From Nocardiopsis sp. FR4 (lineage in GTDB: Bacteria > Actinomycetota > Actinomycetes > Streptosporangiales > Streptosporangiaceae), in the NCBI RefSeq assembly GCF_009830945.1, contig NZ_ML776454.1, forward strand, positions 63,240 to 127,239: 64,000 bases of DNA, written 5' to 3'. The position numbers and the translations under genes are program-made. Positions 34,591 to 43,713 of the stretch are shown here, piece after piece. Each line of letters begins with the position of its first letter. The stretch's first letter is position 1. Below the pieces are notes generated by a model. That model was given only the letters and a program-made list of their open reading frames with translations, ran no database searches and was not told where the DNA came from.

Positions 34591-35586
34591 TCAGCGCAGG
34601 GCCAGCGCGGGGCGGACCTCCCAGGTCGTCCATACCGGGCGGTAGCCCATGCGGTGCCAGAACGGGCCCGACAGCGGGTTCATCTCGGCGTAGTTGAGCA
34701 CCGAGACACCCACGCCGTGGCTGTCCAGGGCCTGGTGCGCCTGGCTCACCAGCGCGGTACCGATCCCGTGGCCGCGCTCCTGGGCGACCACCACGCCGTA
34801 ACCGATGTGCGCGATGGGGCGGGCGTTGACCAGTGACTTGGCCCAGCGGGAGCGTTCGGGCGGGGACACCCACAGCAGGCCCACGGCGCGACCGCGCCGC
34901 TCGGCCAGCCAGATCCAGGACCGGGAGCGGTTGAGCGCCCGCGCGGCGACCTTGCGGGTCTGCTCTGCGGTGTCCGGCTGCAGGAACACCCCGCCGAAGT
35001 GCTGCTCGTAGCGGTGCTCCTCCATCAGGAGCCCGACCACCTGGGTCAGGTCGCTGCGGTCGGCCAGCCGTATCGTGACGTCGCGCGGCGGCAGCGAGGG
35101 CGGCACCCCGCGGCGCCGCGGCCGGGCGGCCAGCACGGTGTAGGGCTGCAGGCCGTGGCGCTGCAGCGGGATGATGCCGCACACGTCGCGGGCGGGCCAG
35201 CTCACCAGGGCCGCCGACTCCGAACCGGTACCGGTGGGCAGCTCCTCCAGCTGGTCGCGCCAGCTGGTCAGGAGGGAGTCCAGGGCGCGGCCGGGGTCGG
35301 GACCGCCGACGATGGGGGTGAGCCAGTGCTGGTCGGGCACGCCCCAGATCCGGCCGACCTCGCCGGGCTGGTACCACGTGTAGTGCATCGTGCCCGCGGC
35401 GACCTCGCGCCCGTCCTCGTCGCTGACGGTCAGGAGGGGGTAGGAACCCTGGGCGAAGCCGACGGGCTCGGGAAGCAGGGGGTCCGCGGCGGCCCAACGC
35501 TGGGCGGCCGACCGCACCAACGGGTCCAGGCCGACATCGCCTCCGGGCGACTCATCATGTCGCACCCGCGCGACATAACCGCTCAT
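34591..35586 (-). CDS. GNAT-family N-acetyltransferase
   Basis: 331 residues. Residues about 1-150 are an N-terminal half that may be a degenerate GNAT-like domain. The C-terminal half has a clear GNAT core: VTIRLADRSDLTQVVGLL, IWLAERRGRAVGLLWVS, then GYGVVVAQERGHGIGTALVSQAHQAL (acetyl-CoA pyrophosphate loop Q/RxxGxG as ERGHGIGTA) and FWHRMGYRPVWT. The acceptor is not predictable. The nearest gene on the same strand is a lipoprotein gene 343 bp upstream, so it is likely monocistronic. Confidence 0.85.
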   Translation of the reverse strand: MSGYVARVRHDESPGGDVGLDPLVRSAAQRWAAADPLLPEPVGFAQGSYPLLTVSDEDGREVAAGTMHYTWYQPGEVGRIWGVPDQHWLTPIVGGPDPGRALDSLLTSWRDQLEELPTGTGSESAALVSWPARDVCGIIPLQRHGLQPYTVLAARPRRRGVPPSLPPRDVTIRLADRSDLTQVVGLLMEEHRYEQHFGGVFLQPDTAEQTRKVAARALNRSRSWIWLAERRGRAVGLLWVSPPERSRWAKSLVNARPIAHIGYGVVVAQERGHGIGTALVSQAHQALDSHGVGVSVLNYAEMNPLSGPFWHRMGYRPVWTTWEVRPALALR

Positions 35587-35929
35587 CCACCCCTCCCCTA
35601 GCGGGTCCTCACGTCGAACGCGCGTCCCCGGACCGGTGCCGTACGGCGCGCGCGCCGCCCTTGGCCGTCATACCGCCCTGACGGGGTCGGTCGCACCGCG
35701 GGCGGAACGAACCGACCGTATCGTCTCCTGGGCCACCCATGGGACGAAACAGCCGATTGCAACCAAGAATTCACTCCGCGTCGCCATGCCCTTCCGACCT
35801 TGGCGTCCGCGCGCCTCGACCCGGTCGGCGAGCGGACCCGCACCACGGTAACCGATCCAAGGTCACTCTCGGGTGCCGGGGCGGTCAATGCCCCGAAACG
35901 GAACCGCCCGCGCCGCCGGGGTCCGCGGA
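35587..35929. other. Intergenic region, 343 bp
   Basis: A spacer between the lipoprotein gene stop and the acetyltransferase start, both on the minus strand, so it should hold the acetyltransferase promoter. It is less GC-rich than the coding parts around 35740-35790. An open frame of 111 codons on the minus strand has no ribosome site and no recognisable protein. Nothing else seen. Confidence 0.5.
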
Positions 35930-36370
35930 TCACCCGCGGGCGGAGCCGCCCTCGGTGACGAAGGTGTTGCGCCCCTGGTTGATGACCTCGGGGTCGCCGG
36001 AGGCGAAGGAGACGGTGTTGTCCACGCCCACCAGCACGATCTTGTCCGCCGAGCCCACCTCCACCGTGGACCCGCGGCCGGTGGCGCGGACGAGTCCGCA
36101 GTCTCCGTGCAGCACCACGACGGCGTCGTCGGCGGTGACGACGACCTCCCGGTCAGCGCAGTCCTCGCTGAGCCGGGCGCCGTCGTCGACGACGATCAGG
36201 AACTCCGCGTCGCTGACGTTGTGCTCGGGGAGGGCGGCCTCGCCCGCGGCGCCCTCGGTGCCCGGGGCGCCCCTGGGCTCCTCCACGTCCTCGAAGGCCA
36301 GACCGCAGCCCGGAAGGAGGGAAACGAGCAGCAGACCGCCGCCCGCGGCCACGAGACGCCGAACCTTCAT
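35930..36370 (-). CDS. DUF3060 lipoprotein
   Basis: 146 residues. Signal peptide with hydrophobic stretch AAGGGLLLVSL and lipobox LLPGC (Cys 22), so lipidated and membrane-anchored outside the cell. The mature part from about 60 is the DUF3060 repeat type: EVVVTADDAVVVLHGDC, STVEVGSADKIVLVGVDNTVSF and DPEVINQGRNTFVT, a short beta-solenoid-like pattern. Function of the family is unknown. Confidence 0.85.
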   Translation of the reverse strand: MKVRRLVAAGGGLLLVSLLPGCGLAFEDVEEPRGAPGTEGAAGEAALPEHNVSDAEFLIVVDDGARLSEDCADREVVVTADDAVVVLHGDCGLVRATGRGSTVEVGSADKIVLVGVDNTVSFASGDPEVINQGRNTFVTEGGSARG

Positions 36371-36549
36371 GTTTCCCCCACGACCGGATAACCGACAATT
36401 GCGACATAGGGCTTGTGCGAAGCCAAGACTATGTCACGCGAAGGTAACTGCGCGACCTCATCGTTGCCAAGAAGTTCCTCTTCCGAGATCCCCGGGGAAC
36501 TGCGGAAACCGCCCCGTCCGGCCGGAAGCGCCGCTCCGCGGGGCTTGCG

Positions 36550-38649
36550 TCACTTCACCCCGGCCGCGTCCATGCCGCGAAGCTCACGCTTGAGCTCACC
36601 GATCTCGTCGCGCAGCCTGGCCGCCAGCTCGAACCGCAGGTCCGCCGCCGCCTGGTGCATCTGCTCGCTCAGCTGCTCGATCAGAGCGGCCAGTTCCGCA
36701 CGGGGCATGGCGGACACCTCGGCCGAGCGCTCGCCCAGCGCGGGCACCGGCGCCCGGCCGCCCTTGGCCCCGGCACCGCGGTAACCGGTGGCCATCAGCT
36801 CCTCGGTGTCCAGGTCCTCCCGGTGCAGCGAGTCCAGGATGTCGCCGATCTGCTTGCGCAGCGGCGTGGGGTCGATCCCGTGCTCGGCGTTGTAGGCCAG
36901 CTGCTTGTCCCGGCGCCGGTTGGTCTCGTCGATGGCCGCGCGCATCGAGTCGGTGACGTTGTCGGCGTACATGTGCACCTGCCCGGCGACGTTGCGCGCC
37001 GCTCGGCCGATCGTCTGGATCAGCGAGGTCTCCGAGCGCAGGAAGCCCTCCTTGTCCGCGTCCAGGATCGCCACCAGCGACACCTCGGGCAGGTCCAGGC
37101 CCTCCCGGAGCAGGTTGATGCCCACCAGGACGTCGAACTCGCCCACCCGCAGCTCCCGCAGCAGCTCCACCCGGCGCAGGGTGTCCACCTCGCTGTGCAG
37201 GTAGCGCACCCGGATGCCCAGCTCGGCGAAGTAGTCGGTGAGGTCCTCGGCCATCTTCTTGGTGAGGGTGGTCACCAGGACCCGCTCCCGGCGCTCGGCC
37301 CGCACCCGGATCTCGTGCACCAGGTCGTCGATCTGGCCGTCGGTCGGCTTGACCAGCACCTCGGGGTCGACCAGGCCGGTGGGGCGGATCACCTGCTCGA
37401 CCACGTCGCCGCCGCTCTGGCGCAGCTCGTAGCGGCCCGGCGTCGCCGACAGGTAGACCGTCTGCCCGATCCGCTCGGTGAACTCCTCCCACCGCAGCGG
37501 CCGGTTGTCCATCGCCGAGGGCAGGCGGAACCCGTGCTCGACCAGGGTGCGCTTGCGCGCGGCGTCGCCCTCGTACATCGCGCCGATCTGCGGAACGGTC
37601 ACGTGCGACTCGTCCAGCACCAGCAGGAAGTCCTCGGGGAAGTAGTCCAGCAGGGTGTTGGGCGGGCTGCCCGGCTCGCGGCCGTCGAAGTGCCGCGAGT
37701 AGTTCTCGATACCCGAGCACGTGCCCAGCTGGCGCATCATCTCCAGGTCGTGGGTGGTGCGCATCCGCAGGCGCTGGGCCTCCAGCAGGCTGCCCCGCGC
37801 CTCCAGTTCGCCCAGCCGCTCGCCCAGCTCCGCCTCGATCGAGGCGATCGCCCGCTCGGTGCGCTCCTCACCGGCCACGTAGTGCGAGGCGGGGAAGATG
37901 AACATCTCCTCGCTCTCGCCCAGCACCTCGCCCGTGAGGGGGTGCAGGGTGAGCAGGCGCTCGACCTCGTCACCGAACATCTCGATGCGGATCGCCAGCT
38001 CCTCGTAGACCGGGATGATCTCGATCGTGTCGCCGCGCACCCGGAACGTGCCGCGGGTGAACGCGGTGTCGTTGCGCGAGTACTGCATCTCCACCAGGCG
38101 CCGCAGCAGGTCGTCGCGGTCGACCTCCATGCCCACCGACAGCTGCGCCATGCGGTCCACGTACTCCTGGGGCGTGCCCAGGCCGTAGATGCACGAGACC
38201 GACGCGACCACGATGGTGTCCCGACGGGTGAGCAGGGAGTTGGTCGCCGAGTGGCGCAGCCGCTCCACCTCGTCGTTGATCGACGAGTCCTTCTCGATGT
38301 AGGTGTCGCTCTGCGGGACGTAGGCCTCGGGCTGGTAGTAGTCGTAGTACGAGACGAAGTACTCGACCGCGTTGTTCGGCAGCATCTGCCGCAGCTCGTT
38401 GGCGAACTGCGCCGCCAGCGTCTTGTTGGGCTGCATGACCAGGGTGGGCCGCTGCAGTCGCTCCACCGTCCACGCCACGGTCGCCGTCTTGCCCGTGCCC
38501 GTGGCGCCGAGCAGGACCGTGTGCGGCTCCCCCGCCCGCACGCGCCGGGTGATCTCCTCGATCGCCCGCGGCTGGTCCCCCGCCGGGGTCATCTCCGAGA
38601 CCACCTCGAAGGGCGCCTCGCTGCGCTTGATGTCGCTGACCGGTCGCAC
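36550..38649 (-). CDS. uvrB: UvrABC excinuclease subunit B
   Basis: 699 residues from a GTG at [10 protein letters not shown]; the much longer open frame upstream has unlike sequence. DNA-damage recognition subunit of nucleotide-excision repair. Walker A GATGTGKT at residues 48-55, beta-hairpin region [20 protein letters not shown], helicase motif [22 protein letters not shown]-like [11 protein letters not shown] and a C-terminal UVR domain for UvrC binding. Length is typical. It is transcribed toward the lipoprotein gene with a 179-nt spacer. Confidence 0.97.
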   Translation of the reverse strand: MRPVSDIKRSEAPFEVVSEMTPAGDQPRAIEEITRRVRAGEPHTVLLGATGTGKTATVAWTVERLQRPTLVMQPNKTLAAQFANELRQMLPNNAVEYFVSYYDYYQPEAYVPQSDTYIEKDSSINDEVERLRHSATNSLLTRRDTIVVASVSCIYGLGTPQEYVDRMAQLSVGMEVDRDDLLRRLVEMQYSRNDTAFTRGTFRVRGDTIEIIPVYEELAIRIEMFGDEVERLLTLHPLTGEVLGESEEMFIFPASHYVAGEERTERAIASIEAELGERLGELEARGSLLEAQRLRMRTTHDLEMMRQLGTCSGIENYSRHFDGREPGSPPNTLLDYFPEDFLLVLDESHVTVPQIGAMYEGDAARKRTLVEHGFRLPSAMDNRPLRWEEFTERIGQTVYLSATPGRYELRQSGGDVVEQVIRPTGLVDPEVLVKPTDGQIDDLVHEIRVRAERRERVLVTTLTKKMAEDLTDYFAELGIRVRYLHSEVDTLRRVELLRELRVGEFDVLVGINLLREGLDLPEVSLVAILDADKEGFLRSETSLIQTIGRAARNVAGQVHMYADNVTDSMRAAIDETNRRRDKQLAYNAEHGIDPTPLRKQIGDILDSLHREDLDTEELMATGYRGAGAKGGRAPVPALGERSAEVSAMPRAELAALIEQLSEQMHQAAADLRFELAARLRDEIGELKRELRGMDAAGVK

Positions 38650-38803
38650 GTCGCCTCGTCTCCCATCGCACCGCGGACCCGTCCCCCGCGCCCGCGTGTC
38701 CCTTCCACCCAACGCTACCGAGGGGCTGTGACATCCCCGGCCGCTCCCGGGTACGGAGTTAGCATCGACTTCAGCGCACTGTGCCCGAAGCGAGGTGCCA
38801 GCC

Positions 38804-39937
38804 GTGTCCCACCCCTCCAGACCCACCTTCGACCCGGCCCTCCCGCCCCGTGTGGTCGCCCGGCTGCGGGCCCACCCCGAGAAGCTGCGCCCGGCCTCGG
38901 CCGGCCGCTCCCGCCGCCCCTCCTGGAGACAGGGCGCCGCGCTCACCGCGGCGGGGTGCACCTCCCTGGCCGCCGTCGCCCTGCTCTCCCCGACCGCCGG
39001 CGTCCTCCTGCTCCTCCTGCTGTGCCTCGGCACCACCGCGGCCGTGCTCGGCCTGGTCTCCCTTGGGAACTCCTTCACCGACGACTGGACCGACCTGGTG
39101 ATGCACGCCTTCTGGGCGCTGCCCGCCGCCGCGGCCGGGGTACTGGGCGCGCGGCTGCTGCTCGGCCCGGTCGTCGGTCCGCTGGAGGCGCTCGTGCCCG
39201 GCGACCCCGCCACAGCCGCGCTCTACCTGGCCGCCGCCGCGGGCGGCAGCGGGGCCATCATGCGCCCGGGCATGGTCTCCCGGCTGGCCGCGGAGAACGC
39301 CGACCGCTACGTGCTGCCCGAGGACTTCGGCCGCCGCTACGGCTACGCCGCCCGCCGCGAGGAACCCGAGGCGCACCTGTTCGCCCGGCTCCAGCAGGCC
39401 ACCGACCGGGTGGAGGAGGGCCAGCGGGTGCTGGGCGCCTCCTTCGACGCCGGGCACACCCTGCCGCTGCTGCGCGAGGAGGAGTGGCGTCTGGCCCGGG
39501 AGCTGCTGCGGCTGCGCTCCCTGCGTGAGGAACTGGTACGGCGCAGGCGCGAGGCCGTCTCCGAACAGGTCACCCGGGCGCTCCAGCCCCAGGAGGAGGC
39601 GGTGGCGCGCGCCCACGCGGCGCTGGCGGAGCGGATCGCGGTGCTGGCCGGCTACGGCGAGCGCGTGCACGCGGCGGTGACCGCGCACCGCGAGTGGGAG
39701 CAGTGCCAGGAGATCGCCGACCGCGCCGCCGACTACGCCGACCTGGCGCTGTCCTCCTCCCGCGACACCGTGCACACCGAGGAGCTCGATGAGAGCCTCC
39801 TCAGCGTCGAGGCCGCGCACTCGGTGCGCGAGGAGCTGGTCCGCAAGGCCGTGGACGCCGGCTCCTCTCTGACCGAGGCCCTGCGCCGGGGGTCCGACGG
39901 CGGCCAGAGCCCGCCCGGGGTTACCCGGAAACGGTGA
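38804..39937 (+). CDS. Membrane protein with helical C-terminal half, unknown
   Basis: 377 residues starting at GTG ([10 protein letters not shown]), chosen because GAGG lies 8 nt upstream; a GTG 9 nt earlier is possible. Residues about 42-87 hold two closely spaced membrane segments and 100-170 two more short hydrophobic stretches. From about 175 the protein is soluble, rich in Glu/Arg/Leu/Ala and strongly helical ([21 protein letters not shown]), likely coiled coil. Divergent from uvrB and convergent with coaE. Family not recognised. Confidence 0.65.
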   Translation: MSHPSRPTFDPALPPRVVARLRAHPEKLRPASAGRSRRPSWRQGAALTAAGCTSLAAVALLSPTAGVLLLLLLCLGTTAAVLGLVSLGNSFTDDWTDLVMHAFWALPAAAAGVLGARLLLGPVVGPLEALVPGDPATAALYLAAAAGGSGAIMRPGMVSRLAAENADRYVLPEDFGRRYGYAARREEPEAHLFARLQQATDRVEEGQRVLGASFDAGHTLPLLREEEWRLARELLRLRSLREELVRRRREAVSEQVTRALQPQEEAVARAHAALAERIAVLAGYGERVHAAVTAHREWEQCQEIADRAADYADLALSSSRDTVHTEELDESLLSVEAAHSVREELVRKAVDAGSSLTEALRRGSDGGQSPPGVTRKR

Positions 39938-39998
39938 GGCGGACCGGCCCCACGGGGCCGCGTCGCCCCGGCCGCGCCGTGTTCCACCGCCGGGCGGG

Positions 39999-40601
39999 CT
40001 ACCCGGCGCGCGCGAGGAGTTCGCGCCACAGCTCGGCGACCCGCTCGCGCAGCTCCTCCAGGGTCCCGGAGTTGTCCACCACCAGGTCCGCGGCGGCCAG
40101 TCGGGTCGGACGGTCGGCCTGCGCCCGGATACGGGCCCGCACCTGTTCGCGCGGCATGCCCCGGTTCACGGCCACCCGCTCCACCCGCACCTCGTCGGGG
40201 GCGTCGACCACGACCACCACGTCGTAGAGCGGCCCCAGGCCGTTCTCCACCAGCAGGGGGACGTCGTAGACCACGACCTTGGCCCCCGAGGCCACGGCCT
40301 CCTCCATCAGTGCCGCGCTGCGCTCCCCCACCAGAGGGTGCACGATGGCGTTGAGCCTGGCCAGGCGCTCCTCGTCGGCGAAGACGATCTCGCCCAGCCG
40401 GGAACGGTCCAGCCGCCCCTCGGGGGTGAGCACCCCCTCGCCGAACTCGGCGACCACGGCGGCCAGCCCGGGGGTGCCCGGCTCGACCACCTCCCGGGCC
40501 AGGGCGTCTGCGTCGATGACGGTGGCGCCGTAGGCCGCCAGCTCGGCCGAGACCGCGCTCTTGCCGGAGCCGATCCCGCCGGTGAGTCCCACTTTCAGCA
40601 T
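39999..40601 (-). CDS. coaE: Dephospho-CoA kinase
   Basis: 200 residues; ATG of [15 protein letters not shown]. Last enzyme of coenzyme A synthesis (3'-phosphorylation of dephospho-CoA). P-loop [10 protein letters not shown], substrate motif [44 protein letters not shown] and the lid [17 protein letters not shown] are all present. Downstream of rpsA and the small acetyltransferase on the same strand, with a 10-nt gap to the latter. Confidence 0.96.
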   Translation of the reverse strand: MLKVGLTGGIGSGKSAVSAELAAYGATVIDADALAREVVEPGTPGLAAVVAEFGEGVLTPEGRLDRSRLGEIVFADEERLARLNAIVHPLVGERSAALMEEAVASGAKVVVYDVPLLVENGLGPLYDVVVVVDAPDEVRVERVAVNRGMPREQVRARIRAQADRPTRLAAADLVVDNSGTLEELRERVAELWRELLARAG

Positions 40602-40611
40602 GCCGCTCACC

Positions 40612-41136
40612 CTAAACAGTCGCCCCCCGTTCGGGAACGCCGCCCCCGTCGCGGTCGGCGGGGACGAGCTCCTTGCGCATGTGGACCATGACCAGGTGAT
40701 CGGCGACGCGTTCGCGGTGCGTCTCCGCGTAGCCCAGGTCCCGGTACAGGCGCTGGTCGCGCGCGCTCTGGGCACCGGTGAACAGGGTGAGCGCGGCCAG
40801 GGCGGGTACGCGCTCGCGCAGGGCCTCCTCCACGCGGCCCAACAGCGCCCGCGCGATCCCCCGGCCGCGCAGGTCGGGCACGACCGCCAGGCGGCTCACC
40901 ACGCCCGTGGTTCCGGTGACCGCGCCCCTGACCGCGCCGACGAGCCGGTGTCCGGCCACGGCCTTGAGCACCAGCGCGTCCGGGCGGCCGAGGAACCGCT
41001 CGACCCGGTCCAGGCTCTCGGTGAGCGGCAGGACGAAGGGGTCCCCGTAGGCCTGCGCCTCGTCGACGAACGCGGCCCGCTGCAGGGTGAAGACCTCCCC
41101 GGCGTCGGCGGGGGTGGCCGGGTGGATGTCGAACAC
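40612..41136 (-). CDS. GNAT-family N-acetyltransferase
   Basis: 174 residues; GTG start ([10 protein letters not shown]) behind GGAGGAGG. A single GNAT fold: [59 protein letters not shown] (acetyl-CoA loop RGRGIA) and [15 protein letters not shown] near the end. Acceptor unknown. Placed between rpsA and coaE, 10 nt from coaE, so the two are probably cotranscribed after the rpsA terminator. Confidence 0.88.
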   Translation of the reverse strand: MFDIHPATPADAGEVFTLQRAAFVDEAQAYGDPFVLPLTESLDRVERFLGRPDALVLKAVAGHRLVGAVRGAVTGTTGVVSRLAVVPDLRGRGIARALLGRVEEALRERVPALAALTLFTGAQSARDQRLYRDLGYAETHRERVADHLVMVHMRKELVPADRDGGGVPERGATV

Positions 41137-41235
41137 GTCGCCTCCTCCTGTGCCCCGCGCTCCGGGGCGCACCCCACCGACCCTAGTCTCCCCGGGGCCC
41201 CCGGTCCCGTATCCCGGTCCGGGCGGGGGAAAGGG

Positions 41236-41273
41236 CGAAGGGCCGCCCCCTCCGAGGAGGGAACGGCCCTTCG
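41236..41273 (-). terminator. rpsA terminator hairpin
   Basis: CGAAGGGCCG (41236-41245) pairs with CGGCCCTTCG (41264-41273), with a CCTCC/GGAGG inner stem, 33 nt past the rpsA stop. Confidence 0.75.
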
Positions 41274-41305
41274 GGGCTGTCAGGGGTTCCGGGCGGAACC
41301 GCTGG

Positions 41306-42796
41306 CTAGGCCTCGCCGCCCGCGAGCTTCTCGCGGAGGGCGGCCAGGGCCTCGTCCGAGGCCAGGGCGCCGCTGGAGGACTCGGAGGCCGCCGCGCTGG
41401 CGCTCTGGCCACCGCCGGTGTACTCCTCTTCCTCCTCCGGGGCGGGCGCGTTGGCGGCGTCGGCCTCGGCCGCGCGAGCCTCCTCGACCTGCTTGCGGTG
41501 CGCCTCGAAGCGGGCCTGCGCCTCGGCGTAGCTGCGCTCCCACTCGTCCCGCTGCGCCTCGAAGCCCTCGAGCCACTCGCCGCTGTCGGGGTCGAAGCCC
41601 TCGGGGTACTTGTAGTTGCCCTGCTCGTCGTACTCCGCGGCCATGCCGTAGAGGGTGGGGTCGAAGTCCACCTGGTCCGGCGAGACGCTCTCGTTGGCCT
41701 GCTTCAGCGAGAGGCTGATGCGGCGGCGGTCGAGGTCGATGTCGATGATCTTGACGAAGATCTCGGTGCCGACCTGGACGACCTGCTCGGGCACCTCGAC
41801 GTGGCGCTCGGCCAGCTCGGAGATGTGGACCAGGCCCTCGATGCCCTCCTCCACGCGCACGAACGCACCGAACGGAACCAGCTTGGTGACCTTGCCGGGA
41901 ACGACCTGGCCGATCTGGTGGGTCCGGGCGAACTGCTGCCAGGGGTCCTCCTGCGTCGCCTTGAGCGACAGGGAGACGCGCTCGCGCTCCATGTCCACGT
42001 CGAGGACCTCGACGGTGACCTCCTGGCCGACCTCGACGACCTCGCTCGGGTGGTCGATGTGCTTCCAGGACAGCTCGGAGACGTGCACCAGGCCGTCGAC
42101 GCCGCCCAGGTCCACGAACGCGCCGAAGTTGACGATCGAGGAGACGACGCCCTTGCGGATCTGGCCCTTCTGCAGGGTGTTGAGGAAGGTCTGGCGGACC
42201 TCGGACTGGGTCTGCTCCAGCCAGGCGCGACGGGACAGGACCACGTTGTTGCGGTTCTTGTCCAGCTCGATGATCTTGGCCTCGAGCTCGCGGCCGACGT
42301 AGGGCTGCAGGTCGCGGACGCGGCGCATCTCGACCAGGGAGGCGGGCAGGAAGCCGCGGAGGCCGATGTCCAGGATGAGACCACCCTTGACGACCTCGAT
42401 GACGGTGCCGGTGACGACGCCGTCCTCCTCCTTGATCTTCTCGATCGTGCCCCAGGCGCGCTCGTACTGGGCGCGCTTCTTGGACAGGATCAGGCGACCC
42501 TCCTTGTCCTCCTTCTGGAGGACGAGGGCCTCGACCTGGTCGCCGACGGCGACGACCTCGCCGGGGTCGACGTCGTGCTTGATCGAGAGTTCCCGGGAGG
42601 GAATCACACCCTCGGTCTTGTAGCCGATGTCGAGCAAGACCTCGTCTCGATCGACCTTCACGATGGTGCCCTCGACAATGTCACCGTCGTTGAAGTACTT
42701 GATGGTCTCGTCGATCGCCGCGAGGAAGGCTTCCTCGGACCCGATGTCGTTGACCGCTACCTGGGGTGTCGAGGTGGCCTCGGTGCTGCTCGTCAT
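41306..42796 (-). CDS. rpsA: 30S ribosomal protein S1
   Basis: 496 residues; ATG at MTSSTEATST behind GGAG. Four S1 RNA-binding repeats: from about 40 (GDIVEGTIVKVDRDEVLLDIG), 125, 210 (KGQIRKGVVSSIVNFGAFVDLGGVDGLVH) and 295 (VPGKVTKLVPFGAFVRVEEGIEGLVH), then a long acidic, Ala-rich tail, the four-domain form usual in actinobacteria. It helps mRNA binding on the 30S subunit. The promoter about 220 nt upstream and the strong terminator suggest a separate, highly expressed unit. Confidence 0.97.
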   Translation of the reverse strand: MTSSTEATSTPQVAVNDIGSEEAFLAAIDETIKYFNDGDIVEGTIVKVDRDEVLLDIGYKTEGVIPSRELSIKHDVDPGEVVAVGDQVEALVLQKEDKEGRLILSKKRAQYERAWGTIEKIKEEDGVVTGTVIEVVKGGLILDIGLRGFLPASLVEMRRVRDLQPYVGRELEAKIIELDKNRNNVVLSRRAWLEQTQSEVRQTFLNTLQKGQIRKGVVSSIVNFGAFVDLGGVDGLVHVSELSWKHIDHPSEVVEVGQEVTVEVLDVDMERERVSLSLKATQEDPWQQFARTHQIGQVVPGKVTKLVPFGAFVRVEEGIEGLVHISELAERHVEVPEQVVQVGTEIFVKIIDIDLDRRRISLSLKQANESVSPDQVDFDPTLYGMAAEYDEQGNYKYPEGFDPDSGEWLEGFEAQRDEWERSYAEAQARFEAHRKQVEEARAAEADAANAPAPEEEEEYTGGGQSASAAASESSSGALASDEALAALREKLAGGEA

Positions 42797-43228
42797 TTGT
42801 GGGTGGACTCCGGATACGGACAGATTCAGGAAGATGGGCACGCCGCGGGATCGGGCCCGTCGATCCGCCGTCCAGAGGTGAGAAGCGGGGCCTGGGCCGC
42901 TCGAAAGCCGCCTGACCACCAGCCGCCGGGTCCAGAGTGCCGACCGAAGCGGTGCCCCCTACCGCCCCCTACCGGAGACAGCGGACGCCGCACGAACCCA
43001 CAACGCTCCGGCCAGAATATGAGACAAGGGCGTCCTGGTCAATCGGAACCCAGGGCCGCCAACCCGACGTAGGTCGCAATGGCGGCAATTTACCCGAGCA
43101 TGGCGGTTGAGATCAACTGGGGGGTCCGCCCACGTCCGGGCGGATGTCGCGGTCCGGGCCGGGACGCCGCGCACACGTCGGCGGGTGGGTGCCAAGACAC
43201 GGGAAAATTCTGCAGGACCGGATTGCGG
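42797..43228. other. rpsA leader and promoter region, 432 bp
   Basis: Spacer between the arfB stop and the rpsA start. It contains the promoter described separately and about 210 nt of probable untranslated leader. No open frame with a credible ribosome site was seen. Confidence 0.6.
43014..43042 (-). promoter_or_regulatory. Sigma70-type promoter of rpsA
   Basis: Read on the minus strand: -35 TTGACC, 17-bp spacer, -10 TATTCT. Transcription should start near 43007, giving a leader of about 210 nt before the rpsA ATG. Confidence 0.7.
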
Positions 43229-43672
43229 TCAGTCCATAGGAGGACGAGAGCGCGACCGTTTGACGGCACCCCGCCGTTTCTTGGCGTCCAGGCGGCGCTG
43301 GCGGGACGCCCGGGTGGGCCGGGTGGCGCGCCGCTCACGCGGCGGCGGCGCCGTGGCCTCGGCCAGCAGGGCCGCCATCCGCTCCAGGGCCTCGGCGCGG
43401 TTGCGCGCCTGGGAGCGGTGCGTCTGCACGGTCACCGTCAGCACCCCGTCCACCAGGCGCCCCTGGAGCCGCTCCAGGGCGCGCTCGCGCCGCGTACGGC
43501 CCAGGCTGGCGCAGGAAGCCACGTCCAGCGACAGCGACACCCGGGTGTCGGAGGTGTTGACGTGCTGGCCGCCGGGCCCGGAGGACCGGGAGAAGCGCCA
43601 TGTGAGGGCGTCGGCGGGGACGGTGACCGATCCCACGGTCAGCCCCTCCGTGGTCGTGCCGTGTTCCGCCAC
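43229..43672 (-). CDS. arfB: Ribosome-rescue peptidyl-tRNA hydrolase ArfB (YaeJ)
   Basis: 147 residues. The release-factor-like GGQ motif is in FSRSSGPGGQHVNTSDTRVSL, followed by an RF-1 domain core and a basic C-terminal tail (RQRRLDAKKRRGAVKRSRSR) that inserts in the empty mRNA channel of stalled ribosomes. Length and tail separate it from true release factors. It lies 41 nt downstream of polA on the same strand. Confidence 0.92.
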   Translation of the reverse strand: MAEHGTTTEGLTVGSVTVPADALTWRFSRSSGPGGQHVNTSDTRVSLSLDVASCASLGRTRRERALERLQGRLVDGVLTVTVQTHRSQARNRAEALERMAALLAEATAPPPRERRATRPTRASRQRRLDAKKRRGAVKRSRSRPPMD

Positions 43673-43713
43673 CGTTCCCGCCTCCCCACGTCGTGTCCGG
43701 ACGCCGCGGCCCC

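Noticed and set aside
35598-35933. A 111-codon frame in the intergenic region
   Set aside because: Arg-rich, no ribosome site, overlaps the end of the lipoprotein gene and matches no family; treated as noncoding.
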